Assembly (NCBI RefSeq): GCF_039539525.1
Contig: NZ_BAABDH010000022.1
Location: 1 to 64,000, forward strand
Direction: 5' to 3'
DNA: 64,000 nucleotides
Source of the DNA: Hymenobacter algoricola
Lineage (GTDB): Bacteria > Bacteroidota > Bacteroidia > Cytophagales > Hymenobacteraceae
Part shown: piece by piece, positions 12,362 to 21,175 of the stretch
Numbering within the stretch: the first letter of the stretch is position 1
Layout: every line of letters begins with the position of its first letter
The notes under the pieces: model-generated
Told to the model about the DNA's origin: nothing
What the model saw: only the letters and a program-made list of their open reading frames with translations
The model's database searches: none
Position numbers and translations under genes: made by a program

Positions 12362-13264
12362 ATGCCCACCTCCTATCCTTTCCTGCTCGTCGACGCCTTC
12401 ACCCAAACCGCCCTGGGCGGCAACCCCTGCGCCGTGGTCCTGGATGCCGACGAGCTGACGCCGGCCACCATGCAGCGGCTGGCCCGGGAGTTCAACCAGT
12501 CGGAAACGGCCTTCGTGCGCCGCTCCGCCACGGCCGACTTCGCCGTGCGCTACTTCACTCCCGCCGAGGAAATTCCGATGGCCGGCCACCCCACCATTGC
12601 CACCGTGGCGGCGCTGGTGCATACCGGCCGGCTGGCCCTTTCCGGCCCCCACACCACCCTGCAGCTGGAGCTGCTCGAAGGCCCGATCCGGGTGGACGTA
12701 GCCGCTCCGGCCGAAGCGGGCGGGCTGCCGCAGGTGGTGATGACCCAGCGCCGCCCGGTGTTCGGCACCCTCCACGACCCGGCCGTGGTCCTGCCCCTGT
12801 TCGGCCTCACTCCCGCCGACCTGCACCCCGGCTCCGTTATCCAGACCGTGAGCACCGGCACGCCCCAGCTGATGGTGCTGCTGCGCGACCACGCCGCCCT
12901 GCGCCGCGCCCACGTGTCCGACACCGCCGCCTTTGCCCGCTACCGCGCCGCCAGCGACTTTTTCAGCCCCCACCTGTTCTGCCTGGGCGGGGCCACGGAG
13001 GCCGGCCAGACCTTTGCCCGCCACTTCGGCACCCCGCCCGACATTGCCGAAGACCCCGTCACCGGCTCCGCTACCGGCGGCATGGCCGCCTACCTCTGGC
13101 ACTATGGCCACCTGACCCAGCCCGATTTCGTGGCCGAGCAGGGGCATTGGATGGGCCGCGCCGGAGCCGTGCAGGTGCGCATCAGCGGCCCCCGCGAGGC
13201 CATTGAGTCGGTGCAGATTGGCGGGGCGGGCGTAGTGGTCGTGGAAGGCCGGCTGACGGTGTAG
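12362..13264 (+). CDS. PhzF family isomerase/epimerase-like protein
   Basis: 300 residues covering the whole PhzF fold, two similar half-domains of the DAP-epimerase type. Diagnostic strings are VDAFTQTALGGNPCAVV at the N-terminus, FNQSETAFV with the catalytic Glu at 48, RYFTPAEEIPMAGHPTIA, and EDPVTGSATGGMAAYL in the second half. PhzF itself isomerises a phenazine precursor. No other phenazine genes are present here, so this is one of the many PhzF paralogues of unknown substrate. It is monocistronic or loosely linked to mutM downstream. Confidence 0.93.
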   Translation: MPTSYPFLLVDAFTQTALGGNPCAVVLDADELTPATMQRLAREFNQSETAFVRRSATADFAVRYFTPAEEIPMAGHPTIATVAALVHTGRLALSGPHTTLQLELLEGPIRVDVAAPAEAGGLPQVVMTQRRPVFGTLHDPAVVLPLFGLTPADLHPGSVIQTVSTGTPQLMVLLRDHAALRRAHVSDTAAFARYRAASDFFSPHLFCLGGATEAGQTFARHFGTPPDIAEDPVTGSATGGMAAYLWHYGHLTQPDFVAEQGHWMGRAGAVQVRISGPREAIESVQIGGAGVVVVEGRLTV

Positions 13265-13468
13265 ACTGCCCGGACTACCGTTTCAAGCCGGTTTGGTTGG
13301 CAGGGGCCGGTGCCGTTTTCTTTCGGCAGGTCGCCTGGTTCGGGAATAAGCCCGGATAAAAGCCGGCCGCCGGCAACTCCCCAGGCCCGGCAGCTGTTAA
13401 GAAAACCGGCGCCCGCAGGTCGAAAACACCCAGCCGGCGCCGGCTTCTTTCCAACCTTACTCCTGCCC

Positions 13469-14299
13469 GTGCCCGAACTACCCGAAGTCGAAACCTACCG
13501 CCGCTTTCTGGACGAAGTCATTCTGCACCAACCCATCACCGCCTTCGAAGTGCGCGACGCCCATGTGCTGGGCACCGATGAGGAGACGCTGCGCAAAAAC
13601 CTGGTGGGCCAGCAGGTCACGGCCACCCGCCGCATCGGCAAGAACTGCTTTCTGGAGCTCAGCAATGGTACGGCCCTGGCCCTGCACTTCGGCATGACCG
13701 GCGACGTGGACGCCTACCGCGACGACCACGACGCCCCGCGCTTCACCCGGGTGGCCTTCCACCTGGCCGGCGGCCTGCGCGTGGCGTTTATCGACCCGCG
13801 TAAGTTCGGGCGCATCCGCCACGCCGAAAGCGTGGCCCACTACCAGCGGGCCAAGAAGCTGGGTCCCGACGCGCTAGACGTGACGGCCGCCCACCTGCAG
13901 CAGGTGCTGGGCGCCAAGAAGATGATGATCAAGCCCCTGCTGCTCGACCAGAGCGTAACGGCCGGTCTGGGCAACTGGATTGTGGACGAGGTGCTGTTTC
14001 AGGCCAAAATCCACCCCGAGCGCCGGGCCAACACGCTTTCGACCAGGGAATTCAAGGCGCTGCAACAGGCTATTCAGCTGGTCCTGACGACGGCTATAAG
14101 TCACGAAGCCACCTACCGGCACTTCCCCGCCTCCTTCCTGATTCACGCCCGGGAATGGGACATTTCAGCTACCCCCGATACGGAGCAGCATTTATCCTGC
14201 CCGCGCCATCCCAAAACCGATATTGCAAAAAGCTACGTTGGCGGCCGAGCTACCTATATTTGTCCGCGCTGCCAGCCTATGCCATCAACTATAGATTAG
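13469..14299 (+). CDS. mutM: Formamidopyrimidine-DNA glycosylase (Fpg/MutM)
   Basis: 276 residues. Fpg uses the N-terminal proline exposed after Met removal as its nucleophile, which fixes the start at the GTG at 13469 giving (M)PELPEVETYRR. The longer open frame from 13310 would bury this proline and has no coding character. The catalytic Glu3, a conserved Lys in the IGKNCFLEL segment and the H2TH region (LLLDQSVTAGLGNWIVDEVLF) are all visible. The C-terminal zinc finger reads CPRH...CPRC, so the second ligand position is His rather than the usual Cys. The enzyme excises 8-oxoguanine and FaPy bases and nicks by beta,delta-elimination. Confidence 0.93.
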   Translation: MPELPEVETYRRFLDEVILHQPITAFEVRDAHVLGTDEETLRKNLVGQQVTATRRIGKNCFLELSNGTALALHFGMTGDVDAYRDDHDAPRFTRVAFHLAGGLRVAFIDPRKFGRIRHAESVAHYQRAKKLGPDALDVTAAHLQQVLGAKKMMIKPLLLDQSVTAGLGNWIVDEVLFQAKIHPERRANTLSTREFKALQQAIQLVLTTAISHEATYRHFPASFLIHAREWDISATPDTEQHLSCPRHPKTDIAKSYVGGRATYICPRCQPMPSTID

Positions 14300-14318
14300 T
14301 GCTACTCTTACCTCGCAG

Positions 14319-14352
14319 AATCCTTCCTCATATGCCTGAGGAAGGATTTTTC
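14319..14352 (+). terminator. Rho-independent terminator after mutM
   Basis: A 12-bp perfect stem (AATCCTTCCTCA / TGAGGAAGGATT) with a 6-nt loop is followed by TTTT. Confidence 0.88.
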
Positions 14353-14465
14353 ATTTTATGGGGCAGGGAAAAGCCAAAATCTTTTTTTGGCAGACTCAAG
14401 TATTAATTTTCATACATATAATTTCAATTATTGTCTTTTTCCATGAAGTTCTGAATTATCCGTAT

Positions 14466-14473
14466 TACCTTTG
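14466..14473 (+). promoter_or_regulatory. Candidate -7 promoter box
   Basis: TACCTTTG matches TAnnTTTG exactly in an AT-rich region. It would give a leader of about 120 nt before the lipoprotein start at 14599. The -33 element is not clear. Confidence 0.35.
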
Positions 14474-14598
14474 AGTTAGAACCGCAGCCAGTTACAGGTG
14501 CTGAAGGAATTGTGAAGTTGGATTTTACTGCCTCTGCCTATACCGCACCCCCACTGCGCGTTTTTGCGTGATGCCTCATTCATTTTAATTGTGTTGCC

Positions 14599-15093
14599 AT
14601 GAAGAAAATGTCCGTTTTGCTGGGCCTTGCCGCCGCCGCATCCCTGTCCCTGGCCTCCTGCCAGAAAGAGCTGGACCAGGTCCGGCCCGCCCAGGCTTCT
14701 GCCGCCATCCAGACTCAATCAAAAAGCGACCTGCTGACGACCAGCGCCTGGCGTCTTACCAACCTGACGAGCAGCACGGCACTTTCGGGCGCCTCGGCCG
14801 CGACCACCGTGGACCTGCTCGACCGGCTTAAGCCCTGGGCGCGCGACAACGTCTTTACCTACGCGGCCGGCGGTGCTTTCACCCTCGACGAAGCAGCCAT
14901 CAAGATTCACCCCCAGGCGCCGCAGCAAACTACCGGCACCTGGAAGCTCAGCCCCCAAGGCGATTCGCTGACTGTAACCCAGGACACGAACGTGCGCCGC
15001 TACGGCGTAGCCGAGCTGAGTGCCACCACGCTGCGCCTGACCGTTGCCCAGCCCGGCGCCCCAACGACCTTCACCCAGGTGTACTCGCACTAA
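14599..15093 (+). CDS. Lipocalin-like lipoprotein
   Basis: 164 residues. The signal peptide is type II: MKK, a hydrophobic stretch, then lipobox SLASC with Cys near 21. The mature part begins after an Ala/Gln-rich linker and follows the lipocalin-like pattern common in Bacteroidota: LTTSAWRLTNL, a DNVFTY strand, TFTLDEA-type strand, TGTWKLSPQGDSLTV and a last strand near TTLRLTV. Such proteins are periplasmic or outer-membrane lipoproteins of unknown ligand. It is a single-gene unit between two terminators. Confidence 0.78.
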   Translation: MKKMSVLLGLAAAASLSLASCQKELDQVRPAQASAAIQTQSKSDLLTTSAWRLTNLTSSTALSGASAATTVDLLDRLKPWARDNVFTYAAGGAFTLDEAAIKIHPQAPQQTTGTWKLSPQGDSLTVTQDTNVRRYGVAELSATTLRLTVAQPGAPTTFTQVYSH

Positions 15094-15124
15094 CGCCCCC
15101 TTTTCCACCGTTCAGTTTCTTCGC

Positions 15125-15156
15125 AAAAGGCTCTACCGTCGCGGTGGGGCCTTTTA
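15125..15156 (+). terminator. Rho-independent terminator after the lipocalin-like lipoprotein
   Basis: A 13-bp stem with two G-U pairs (AAAAGGCTCTACC / GGTGGGGCCTTTT) and a 5-nt loop begins 32 nt after the stop. Confidence 0.75.
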
Positions 15157-15253
15157 GCGTTTGCCCGCCGGCGTAAGCAGCCCCGGCGCTGGGCGCAATG
15201 CCGGGCGGGCATTCCTCCCAGTGCCGGGGCTATAGCAAAAGCCGGATGGCGGC

Positions 15254-16279
15254 CTACACCTGATTGTACTTCTGCTCGGCCTTCTTGGTCAGCGTCGTCA
15301 GCCAGGACTCGGACAGCTCCGAGGTGCTTTCCGAGCCGCGGCGGCGCTCATTGCCCATCACGTCGGTGGGGCCGGGCAGGGTGCGGTTGGCCCAGCTGAG
15401 CAGGTCGGCGGTGGTGCCGGGCAGCAGGCCGTGGAAGGCGGAGAGCAGCTTGGCGGGCAGGCCCAGAATAACTTCGGCGTCGCCCCGACGGCAGGCGTTC
15501 CAGATCAGGCGGCCGGCGCTGTCGGCATCCATCGAAATGACCGGCAGCGAGTCGGCAATGCTGAAAGCGGCGTATTCTTTTTCGTGCTGGCCCTTGATCG
15601 TGGCGTTGCGGGGGCTGCCGGTGCGCATCAGCCCGGGGCAGACGGTGGTTACCTGAATTCCGTACTGCAGCAGCTCGGCGCGGAAGCCTTCCGAGAGGCC
15701 TACCAGGGCAAACTTACCGGCGCTGTAGGGCACCAGATGGGGCACGGCTACCTTGCCGCCTACCGAGGCAATGTTGACGATTTTGCCCTCGCCCCGGCGG
15801 CGCATGGCGGGCAGCACGGCCTGCATGGCGTGCAGCGGGGCCCAGAAGTGCACATCGAGCGACTCTTCGTAGTCGCGCACCTCCATGTGGTCGAGCGGGC
15901 CGGCCGTGATGATGCCGGCATTGTTGATGAGCACGTCGATGGGGCCAAGCTGCTGCTCGACTTCGGCCACCAGGGTGCGTACCTCAATGGCGTCCGAGAG
16001 GTCGCGCACCAGGGCCAGCACCTCCGCGCCCTGGGCGGCCAGCTCCTGGCGGGCCCGCTCCAGCTCGTCGGCGTCGCGGGCGCAGATGGCCACGCGGGCT
16101 CCATCGGCCACGGCCTGCCGGGCCAGAATCAACCCCAGGCCGCGGGAGCCGCCGGTGATGAGCACCACGCGGCCGCGCAGATCGTAGGAGCCGCGGCGGT
16201 TGACGAACAGGGTGGCGGCGGCCAGCAGGGTGGCGGCGCCTGCGGCGGCCAGCCAGTTGTTTCGGGTATGTCGCTTCAT
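15254..16279 (-). CDS. Membrane-anchored short-chain dehydrogenase/reductase
   Basis: 341 residues from the ATG at 16279. An upstream in-frame ATG at 16345 adds 22 residues without SDR or signal character, so I prefer the inner start. Residues ~8-26 are a single transmembrane segment (WLAAAGAATLLAAATLFV) placing the enzyme at the inner membrane. Then the SDR core follows: TGGSRGLG (42-49) for NAD(P), DLSD, NNAG, and the Ser plus YSAGK catalytic set. About 60 residues after the core form an extra C-terminal tail. The substrate is not predictable. The gene converges with the lipoprotein at 14599 and is divergent from the gene at 16491. Confidence 0.88.
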   Translation of the reverse strand: MKRHTRNNWLAAAGAATLLAAATLFVNRRGSYDLRGRVVLITGGSRGLGLILARQAVADGARVAICARDADELERARQELAAQGAEVLALVRDLSDAIEVRTLVAEVEQQLGPIDVLINNAGIITAGPLDHMEVRDYEESLDVHFWAPLHAMQAVLPAMRRRGEGKIVNIASVGGKVAVPHLVPYSAGKFALVGLSEGFRAELLQYGIQVTTVCPGLMRTGSPRNATIKGQHEKEYAAFSIADSLPVISMDADSAGRLIWNACRRGDAEVILGLPAKLLSAFHGLLPGTTADLLSWANRTLPGPTDVMGNERRRGSESTSELSESWLTTLTKKAEQKYNQV

Positions 16280-16490
16280 AGTGCTATGTAAGCAAACCCG
16301 GCCGGAAAGGTTGCGCCCCGGCCCGCCCATATTTTGCCGGCGCAAAGTATAAAACAGCCCGCCCCCGCGTTATCGACAACAGCCTGTGCTTTTTGGCACC
16401 ATATTTACACACCTAACCCGCCCCCGGGCCGGCCCTCCCAGCTCCGGCGGGCGCTGCTTCCCTTCCGCCCTTTTGTTTTGCTTGCCTCCT

Positions 16491-16988
16491 ATGAAAACGC
16501 TCCTGCTGGCCACGGCCGCCCTGCTGACCACCGCTGCCACCCAGGCCCAGACGGCCCCGGCCAAGACGAAAACCAAAACCGAAACGTCCACCGCTACGGT
16601 CAAGACCAAGACCAAAGCCCCGGCCGCCGCGCCGAAGCCCGTGCCGGCCCCGCCGGCCGAAAAAGTAGACGCCAAAGCCGCGGCCCTTACCGCCAACATG
16701 CGCCAGGCCCTGAACCTGACGCCCGCCCAGGCCGAGAAAGTGCAGCAGATCAACGTGACCAGCGTGCGCAACGTGGAAACGGCCCGCCTGCAGTACCGCA
16801 CCGACCTGCGCAAGCTCAACGCCATCATCAACGACATTGGCCAGTCGCGGCTGGCGGGGCTGAAGGACGTGCTGACGCCCGACCAGTTTGCCCGCTACCA
16901 GCGCAAGCGCGAGGAGAAGATGGGCATCCAGACCGGGGCCGCCAACCAGGGCAACCCCGTACCGGGCATGCCCGGCGGCAACGAGTAG
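16491..16988 (+). CDS. Periplasmic protein with a Lys/Ala/Pro-rich linker and LTPxQ-type helical domain
   Basis: 165 residues. The signal peptide is MKTLLLATAALLTTAATQAQ. Residues ~20-60 are a low-complexity stretch of Lys-Thr and Ala-Pro repeats. Residues ~68-140 are helical with two LTPxQ motifs (LNLTPAQAEKVQQIN and VLTPDQFARYQRKRE). This helical pattern is reminiscent of the Spy/CpxP periplasmic family, although the fit is loose. The C-terminus is Gly/Asn-rich. A bidirectional terminator lies downstream. The function is unknown. Confidence 0.65.
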   Translation: MKTLLLATAALLTTAATQAQTAPAKTKTKTETSTATVKTKTKAPAAAPKPVPAPPAEKVDAKAAALTANMRQALNLTPAQAEKVQQINVTSVRNVETARLQYRTDLRKLNAIINDIGQSRLAGLKDVLTPDQFARYQRKREEKMGIQTGAANQGNPVPGMPGGNE

Positions 16989-17054
16989 GCAAACCGCCGG
17001 GCAGAGGCCGCCGCAATCCATCCTGCGCAACGAGTAGAAATCCTGCTGCTTCAA

Positions 17055-17087
17055 AAAGCCCCGCCGTCGTGCTGACGGCGGGGCTTT
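17055..17087. terminator. Bidirectional terminator between convergent genes
   Basis: A 14-bp perfect stem (AAAGCCCCGCCGTC / GACGGCGGGGCTTT) with a 5-nt loop and A/T flanks on both sides. It serves the gene ending at 16988 and possibly the minus-strand gene ending at 17157. Confidence 0.88.
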
Positions 17088-17156
17088 CTGCTGCCAAAGG
17101 GCTTCGTGCCCGGTTAGAGGATGGATTGCCGCAGCGGGCTGCCTTGCCAGGACAGG

Positions 17157-17930
17157 TTAGCCCGGCCCTAAAAACGTGTCGTAGCCCAGCTTGAGGATGA
17201 TGCCGCAGACCACGACCAGAAACAGGACCCGCACGAAGCCGGTACCCCGCTCCAGGGCTACTTTGGCGCCCAGCGCCGAGCCCAGCATATTGCAGGCGGC
17301 CATGGGCAGGGCCACCTGGTAGAGAATCTGGTGGGTGAAGGCGAAGTAGGCCACCCCGGCCACGTTGGTGGCTACGTTCACCAGCTTGGCCGACGCCGAC
17401 GCGGTAAGGAAGTCGTAGCCGAACAAGCCCACGAAGGCAAACAGCAGGAAGCTGCCGGTGCCGGGCCCAAAGAAGCCGTCGTAGAAGCCCAGGAACACGC
17501 CGATGGCAATGCCGTAGAGCGGCTCGCGGTTGGCGGGCAGGCGCGGGCCGTGAAGCGAGCCGAAGTCCTTGCGCCAGAAGGTGTAGATGGCAATGACCAC
17601 CAGCAGCCCCAGCACCAGGGGCCGCAGCAGCGCCGCGGGCAGCAGGCTGACCACCCGCGCCCCGAAAAAGGAAAACAGCGCGGCCGTAATGGCCGACGCG
17701 CCCACCGTCCGCCAGCGGATGGGCACCTTGCCCGCGTAGCGCCGCAGGGCCGCCGAGGTACCGGCCAGCGACGATACCTTGCCCGTGCCCAGAATGGTGG
17801 GCACCGGCACGCCCTTGAGCAGCAGCAGCATGGCCGGCAGCTGAATCAGCCCGCCCCCGCCCACAATGGCATCGACGAAACCGGCCAGGAAAGCAAACAG
17901 GCAGAGCAGGGCAAGCGTGGGGAGCAGCAT
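17157..17930 (-). CDS. TauE/SafE family anion exporter
   Basis: 257 residues from the ATG at 17930; the frame extends further upstream but only over non-coding-like sequence. Eight or so hydrophobic helices are visible. The family repeats are clear in FLAGFVDAIVGGGGLIQLPAMLL near the N-terminus and GFYDGFFGPGTGSFLLFAFV in the second half. The family exports sulfite, sulfoacetate or related organosulfonates across the inner membrane, but the substrate here is not determined. It is divergent from the MFS gene at 18131. Confidence 0.9.
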   Translation of the reverse strand: MLLPTLALLCLFAFLAGFVDAIVGGGGLIQLPAMLLLLKGVPVPTILGTGKVSSLAGTSAALRRYAGKVPIRWRTVGASAITAALFSFFGARVVSLLPAALLRPLVLGLLVVIAIYTFWRKDFGSLHGPRLPANREPLYGIAIGVFLGFYDGFFGPGTGSFLLFAFVGLFGYDFLTASASAKLVNVATNVAGVAYFAFTHQILYQVALPMAACNMLGSALGAKVALERGTGFVRVLFLVVVCGIILKLGYDTFLGPG

Positions 17931-18130
17931 GAAACGGGCAAGGAAGAAAACGAGCGGGCGAAGATAGCGGGGACCCGGCCAAAAGCCCGGCCCGGACCGC
18001 CGGATCTGTCGGTCCCCACCGACCGGGCCGGGGCGCGCCCCCGCGGTAAAAAGGCACAGCTGAACCATAACCTGGCGCCAAAGGCGCGTACCTTCGCCGC
18101 CGCCTTTCCACCGCTACGCCTGCCGTTCGC

Positions 18131-19729
18131 ATGACCGCTGCCCCCACCCTCACCGCGCCCGCCCCCGACCTGACCCAGCGCACCAAGCTGCTCACCCTGG
18201 CCGGAGTGCTGCTGGCCCTGTTTCTGGGCTCCCTGGATCAGACCATCGTTTCTGCGGCCATGCCCCGCATCGTGGCCGACCTGCACGGCTTCGACCGGTT
18301 TACCTGGGTGGCCACGGCTTACCTGGTGGCCAGCACGGCCCTGGTGCCGGTGTACGGCAAGCTGGCCGACATGTACTCGCGCCGGGCCATCGAAGTCACG
18401 GCCATCCTGGTGTTTCTCGGCGGCTCGATGCTGTGCGGGCTGGCCGGGGAGTTTGGGCCCCTGCCCCTGCTCGGCGACGGCATGAGCCAGCTCATCATCT
18501 TCCGGGCAGTGCAAGGGCTGGGCGGCGCGGGGCTGTTTGCCATGGCCTTCATCATCATTGCCGACCTGTTTGCCCCCGCCGAGCGCAGCCGCTACCAGGG
18601 TTTCGTCGGGGCCACGTTCGGTATGTCGTCGGTGCTGGGGCCGTTTCTGGGCGGCCTGCTCACCGACCACGGCACGGGCCTGATTCCGGGTATTGCGGGC
18701 TGGCGGCTGGTGTTCTACGTGAACCTGCCGCTGGGGCTGCTGGCGCTATGGTTTATCCTGACCAAGATGCCCAGGCTCAAGCCCCGCGGCGAAAAGCTGC
18801 CCCTCGACTACTTCGCCGCCCTGCTGCTGATGACCGGGCTGGTGCCGCTGGTGGTGGCCCTGCAGCTCAACAAAGCCCAGTACCCCTGGACTTCGCCCAC
18901 CACGCTGGGGGCGCTGGCCCTGGCCGCGGCCTCGCTCACGCTGTTCGTAGTCCGCTCCCTGCGTTCGGCCAACCCCATCCTGGACCTGAGCCTGTTTCGC
19001 AACCACGTATTCCGGCCGGCCATCGTGGCCGTGTTTCTGCTGGGCGGCGCGTTTCTGAGCATCGTTATTTTCGAGCCCCTGTTCATGATCAACGTGGTGG
19101 GCGTGACGGCCACTAAGGCCGGCGTGAGCCTGATTCCGCTGTCGATGGGCGTGGTGGCGGGCTCGATGCTGGCGGGGCGGATGGTGGCCCGCTTCGGGCA
19201 CTACAAGCGCTGGATGCTGGGCGGCGGCCTGCTGCTGCTCGGCGGCCTGCTGCTGCTGGCGACCATGCCCCTGTCGGTTTCCTACGGCCAGGTACTGGGC
19301 TACGTGCTGCTCTGCGGGCTGGGCCTGGGCCCTACCATGCCGCTGTACACGCTGGCCATCCAGAATGCCATTGAGCCGCGCCTGCTGGGGCAGGCTACCG
19401 CCGCCAGCCAGTTTTTCCGGCAGATTGGCGGGGCCATTGCCGCGGCCCTGCTCGGCACGGTGCTCACCCTGAGCCTGGCCAGCGCCCTGCCCGCCCCGCC
19501 CCGGCCCACGGCGGCGCTGACCCGGCCGGCCACGCCTACGGAAGGCCCGGTGCTGCCGGCCGGCGCCCGGGTCGCCACCACCCCGGCCCTGCGGGCGGCC
19601 TTTGCCCACGCCATTTCCCGCATCTACCTGTGCACCATGCTGCTGGTAGCGGCGGGCTGGGTGGCGTCGCTGTTTGTGCCGGAGCTGCCGCTGCGCCACT
19701 CAAATGCCGGAATGCCCCCGGCCGAGTAA
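18131..19729 (+). CDS. MFS drug transporter, DHA2 (EmrB/QacA) family, 14 TM
   Basis: 532 residues with about 14 hydrophobic helices. Family motifs: LGSLDQTIVSAAMPRI in TM1 (motif D1), GKLADMYSRR (motif A), and the motif C region GFVGATFGMSSVLGPFLGG in TM5. The last loop before TM14 is a Pro/Ala-rich periplasmic segment. These transporters export drugs or metabolites by proton antiport. No regulator or membrane-fusion protein lies beside it. It sits divergently to the TauE/SafE gene with 200 bp between the starts; a near-consensus -7 box TACCTTCG lies at 18089-18096. Confidence 0.9.
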   Translation: MTAAPTLTAPAPDLTQRTKLLTLAGVLLALFLGSLDQTIVSAAMPRIVADLHGFDRFTWVATAYLVASTALVPVYGKLADMYSRRAIEVTAILVFLGGSMLCGLAGEFGPLPLLGDGMSQLIIFRAVQGLGGAGLFAMAFIIIADLFAPAERSRYQGFVGATFGMSSVLGPFLGGLLTDHGTGLIPGIAGWRLVFYVNLPLGLLALWFILTKMPRLKPRGEKLPLDYFAALLLMTGLVPLVVALQLNKAQYPWTSPTTLGALALAAASLTLFVVRSLRSANPILDLSLFRNHVFRPAIVAVFLLGGAFLSIVIFEPLFMINVVGVTATKAGVSLIPLSMGVVAGSMLAGRMVARFGHYKRWMLGGGLLLLGGLLLLATMPLSVSYGQVLGYVLLCGLGLGPTMPLYTLAIQNAIEPRLLGQATAASQFFRQIGGAIAAALLGTVLTLSLASALPAPPRPTAALTRPATPTEGPVLPAGARVATTPALRAAFAHAISRIYLCTMLLVAAGWVASLFVPELPLRHSNAGMPPAE

Positions 19730-19854
19730 AGCCGGGCCCCCTGCCGCCGGGCCACAGTTTATCTGGGCCGGATGGAAGCAAACGGGGGCCTGGGGTGTTG
19801 TGCCTGGAACGCGGCGGCTGAAGCCGCCCGCCATCTTTCCCACTGCTTTTCCCT

Positions 19855-20904
19855 ATGTCCGACCATAAACTTCAACTCAGCGTCCTCGACCAGTCGCCGG
19901 TGCGGCAGGGCGGCACGGCCCGGCAGGCGCTGCTCGAAACCATCGAGCTGGCCCGCCTCACCGACCGGCTGGGCTTCACCCGCTTCTGGGTTTCGGAGCA
20001 CCACAACGCCCGCTCCCTGGCGGGCTCGGCCCCGGAAGTGCTGCTGGGCCGCCTCGGGGCCGAAACCCGCCGCATCCGCCTGGGCTCGGGCGGGGTGATG
20101 CTGCCCCACTACTCGGCCCTGAAAGTAGCCGAAACCTTCCGCCTGCTCGAAGCCCTCTACCCCGGCCGCATCGACCTGGGCATCGGCCGCGCCCCGGGCA
20201 CCGACCGGATTACGGCCCACGCCCTGAACCCCCACAACCAGTTCCGCGACGACGAATTTGCCGCGCAGCTCATGGACCTGCGCGCCTACCTCCACGACGA
20301 GGTAGTGCCCGACACCATCCACGCCCGGGTGAAGGCCGCGCCCTTTATCGATACGGCGCCGGAAGTGTGGCTGCTCAGCTCCAGTGGGCAGAGCGGACTG
20401 TTTGCGGCCGAAATCGGGGCGGCGTTTTCCTTCGCCCACTTCATCAACCCCGTGGGCGGCCCCGACATGGTTCGGCTCTACAAAGAGCGGTTCCGGCCTT
20501 CGGCCGAGCTGGCCGCGCCCCGGGCCAACGTGGCCATCTTCACCTTCTGCGCCGACACCGAAGCCAAAGCCCGGGAGCTGGCCGACGCGCTGGCCCTGCA
20601 GATGCTCAAGCTCGAAATCGGGGACCGGACGCCCATCGGTCCGCCCGCCGCGGTGCGCGACTTTCCGCTGGCCCCCGAGCAGCGTGCCCGCCTGGCCTAC
20701 CACCACCAGCGCATCATCAGCGGCACGCCCGGGCAGGTGAAAGCGCAGTTTGGGCGCCTGGCCGCCGCCTACGACGTCGACGAAGTGGTGGCCGTCACGA
20801 TCTGCTACGACTTTCAGGACCGGCTCCGCTCCTACGAGCTGCTGGCCGAGGCATTTGAGCTGCCGGCCGCGGCCGGGCAGGCGCAGCTGGCTGAGGTGCG
20901 GTAA
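19855..20904 (+). CDS. Luciferase-like flavin monooxygenase (LLM class)
   Basis: 349 residues. The bacterial luciferase-like TIM barrel is marked by LSVLDQSPV at the start, FWVSEHHN, RIRLGSGGVMLPHYSALKVAE and the GRIDLGIGRAPGTD segment. This subgroup (YhbW-like) is a set of FMNH2-dependent oxidoreductases without known substrate. Nothing in the context gives the substrate; the preceding MFS exporter ends 125 bp upstream. Confidence 0.9.
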   Translation: MSDHKLQLSVLDQSPVRQGGTARQALLETIELARLTDRLGFTRFWVSEHHNARSLAGSAPEVLLGRLGAETRRIRLGSGGVMLPHYSALKVAETFRLLEALYPGRIDLGIGRAPGTDRITAHALNPHNQFRDDEFAAQLMDLRAYLHDEVVPDTIHARVKAAPFIDTAPEVWLLSSSGQSGLFAAEIGAAFSFAHFINPVGGPDMVRLYKERFRPSAELAAPRANVAIFTFCADTEAKARELADALALQMLKLEIGDRTPIGPPAAVRDFPLAPEQRARLAYHHQRIISGTPGQVKAQFGRLAAAYDVDEVVAVTICYDFQDRLRSYELLAEAFELPAAAGQAQLAEVR

Positions 20905-20943
20905 GCCCTGAAACTCCGGCGGCCGTACCGGGCAAAATCGTTT

Positions 20944-21125
20944 GTCATCCTGAATGAAGCGCAGCGGAGGGAAGGACCTTCCTCTTCGCCCCTGCCCATC
21001 CTTCTTCAACGCCCAAAGCCCTCTGCCGCGCCCCGGTGGCGGGCTTTGCGCATCTGACAGGAGTTGGTGGGTTGTTCGAGGAAAATGCTTCGTCACCGCT
21101 TTAAGCGAGGTATACTCAGGATGAC
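20944..21125. repeat. Dispersed foldback repeat with GTCATCCTGA ends
   Basis: The left end reads TGTCATCCTGAATGAAGCG, then AAGGACCTTCCTCTTCG. The right end is the inverse (CTTCGTCACCGCTTTAAGCG to TCAGGATGAC). Between them, 21014-21047, is a smaller hairpin with AAAGCCC / GGGCTTT arms that may terminate the preceding gene. The right arm in reverse complement matches the copy at 63934-63985. The whole 180-bp stretch is non-coding. Confidence 0.75.
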
Positions 21126-21175
21126 CAGGGGATTTTCGGGCCGCCCACTGCATCTTTGCCCGTATACAGCCGCTT

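Larger units (their letters stand above)
14300..14598. other. AT-rich intergenic region holding terminator and promoter
   Basis: 299 bp between mutM and the lipocalin-like lipoprotein, much richer in A and T than its surroundings around 14390-14470. It holds the mutM terminator (14319-14352) and a candidate promoter (14466-14473). I see no gene or RNA in it. Confidence 0.6.

Noticed and set aside
12235..13206. An overlapping 323-codon plus-strand frame across PhzF
   Set aside because: It is Arg/Pro/Gly-rich frame-shifted shadow of the PhzF gene.
13310..13468. N-terminal extension of MutM
   Set aside because: It would bury the catalytic N-terminal proline; the sequence there is low-complexity and not coding-like.
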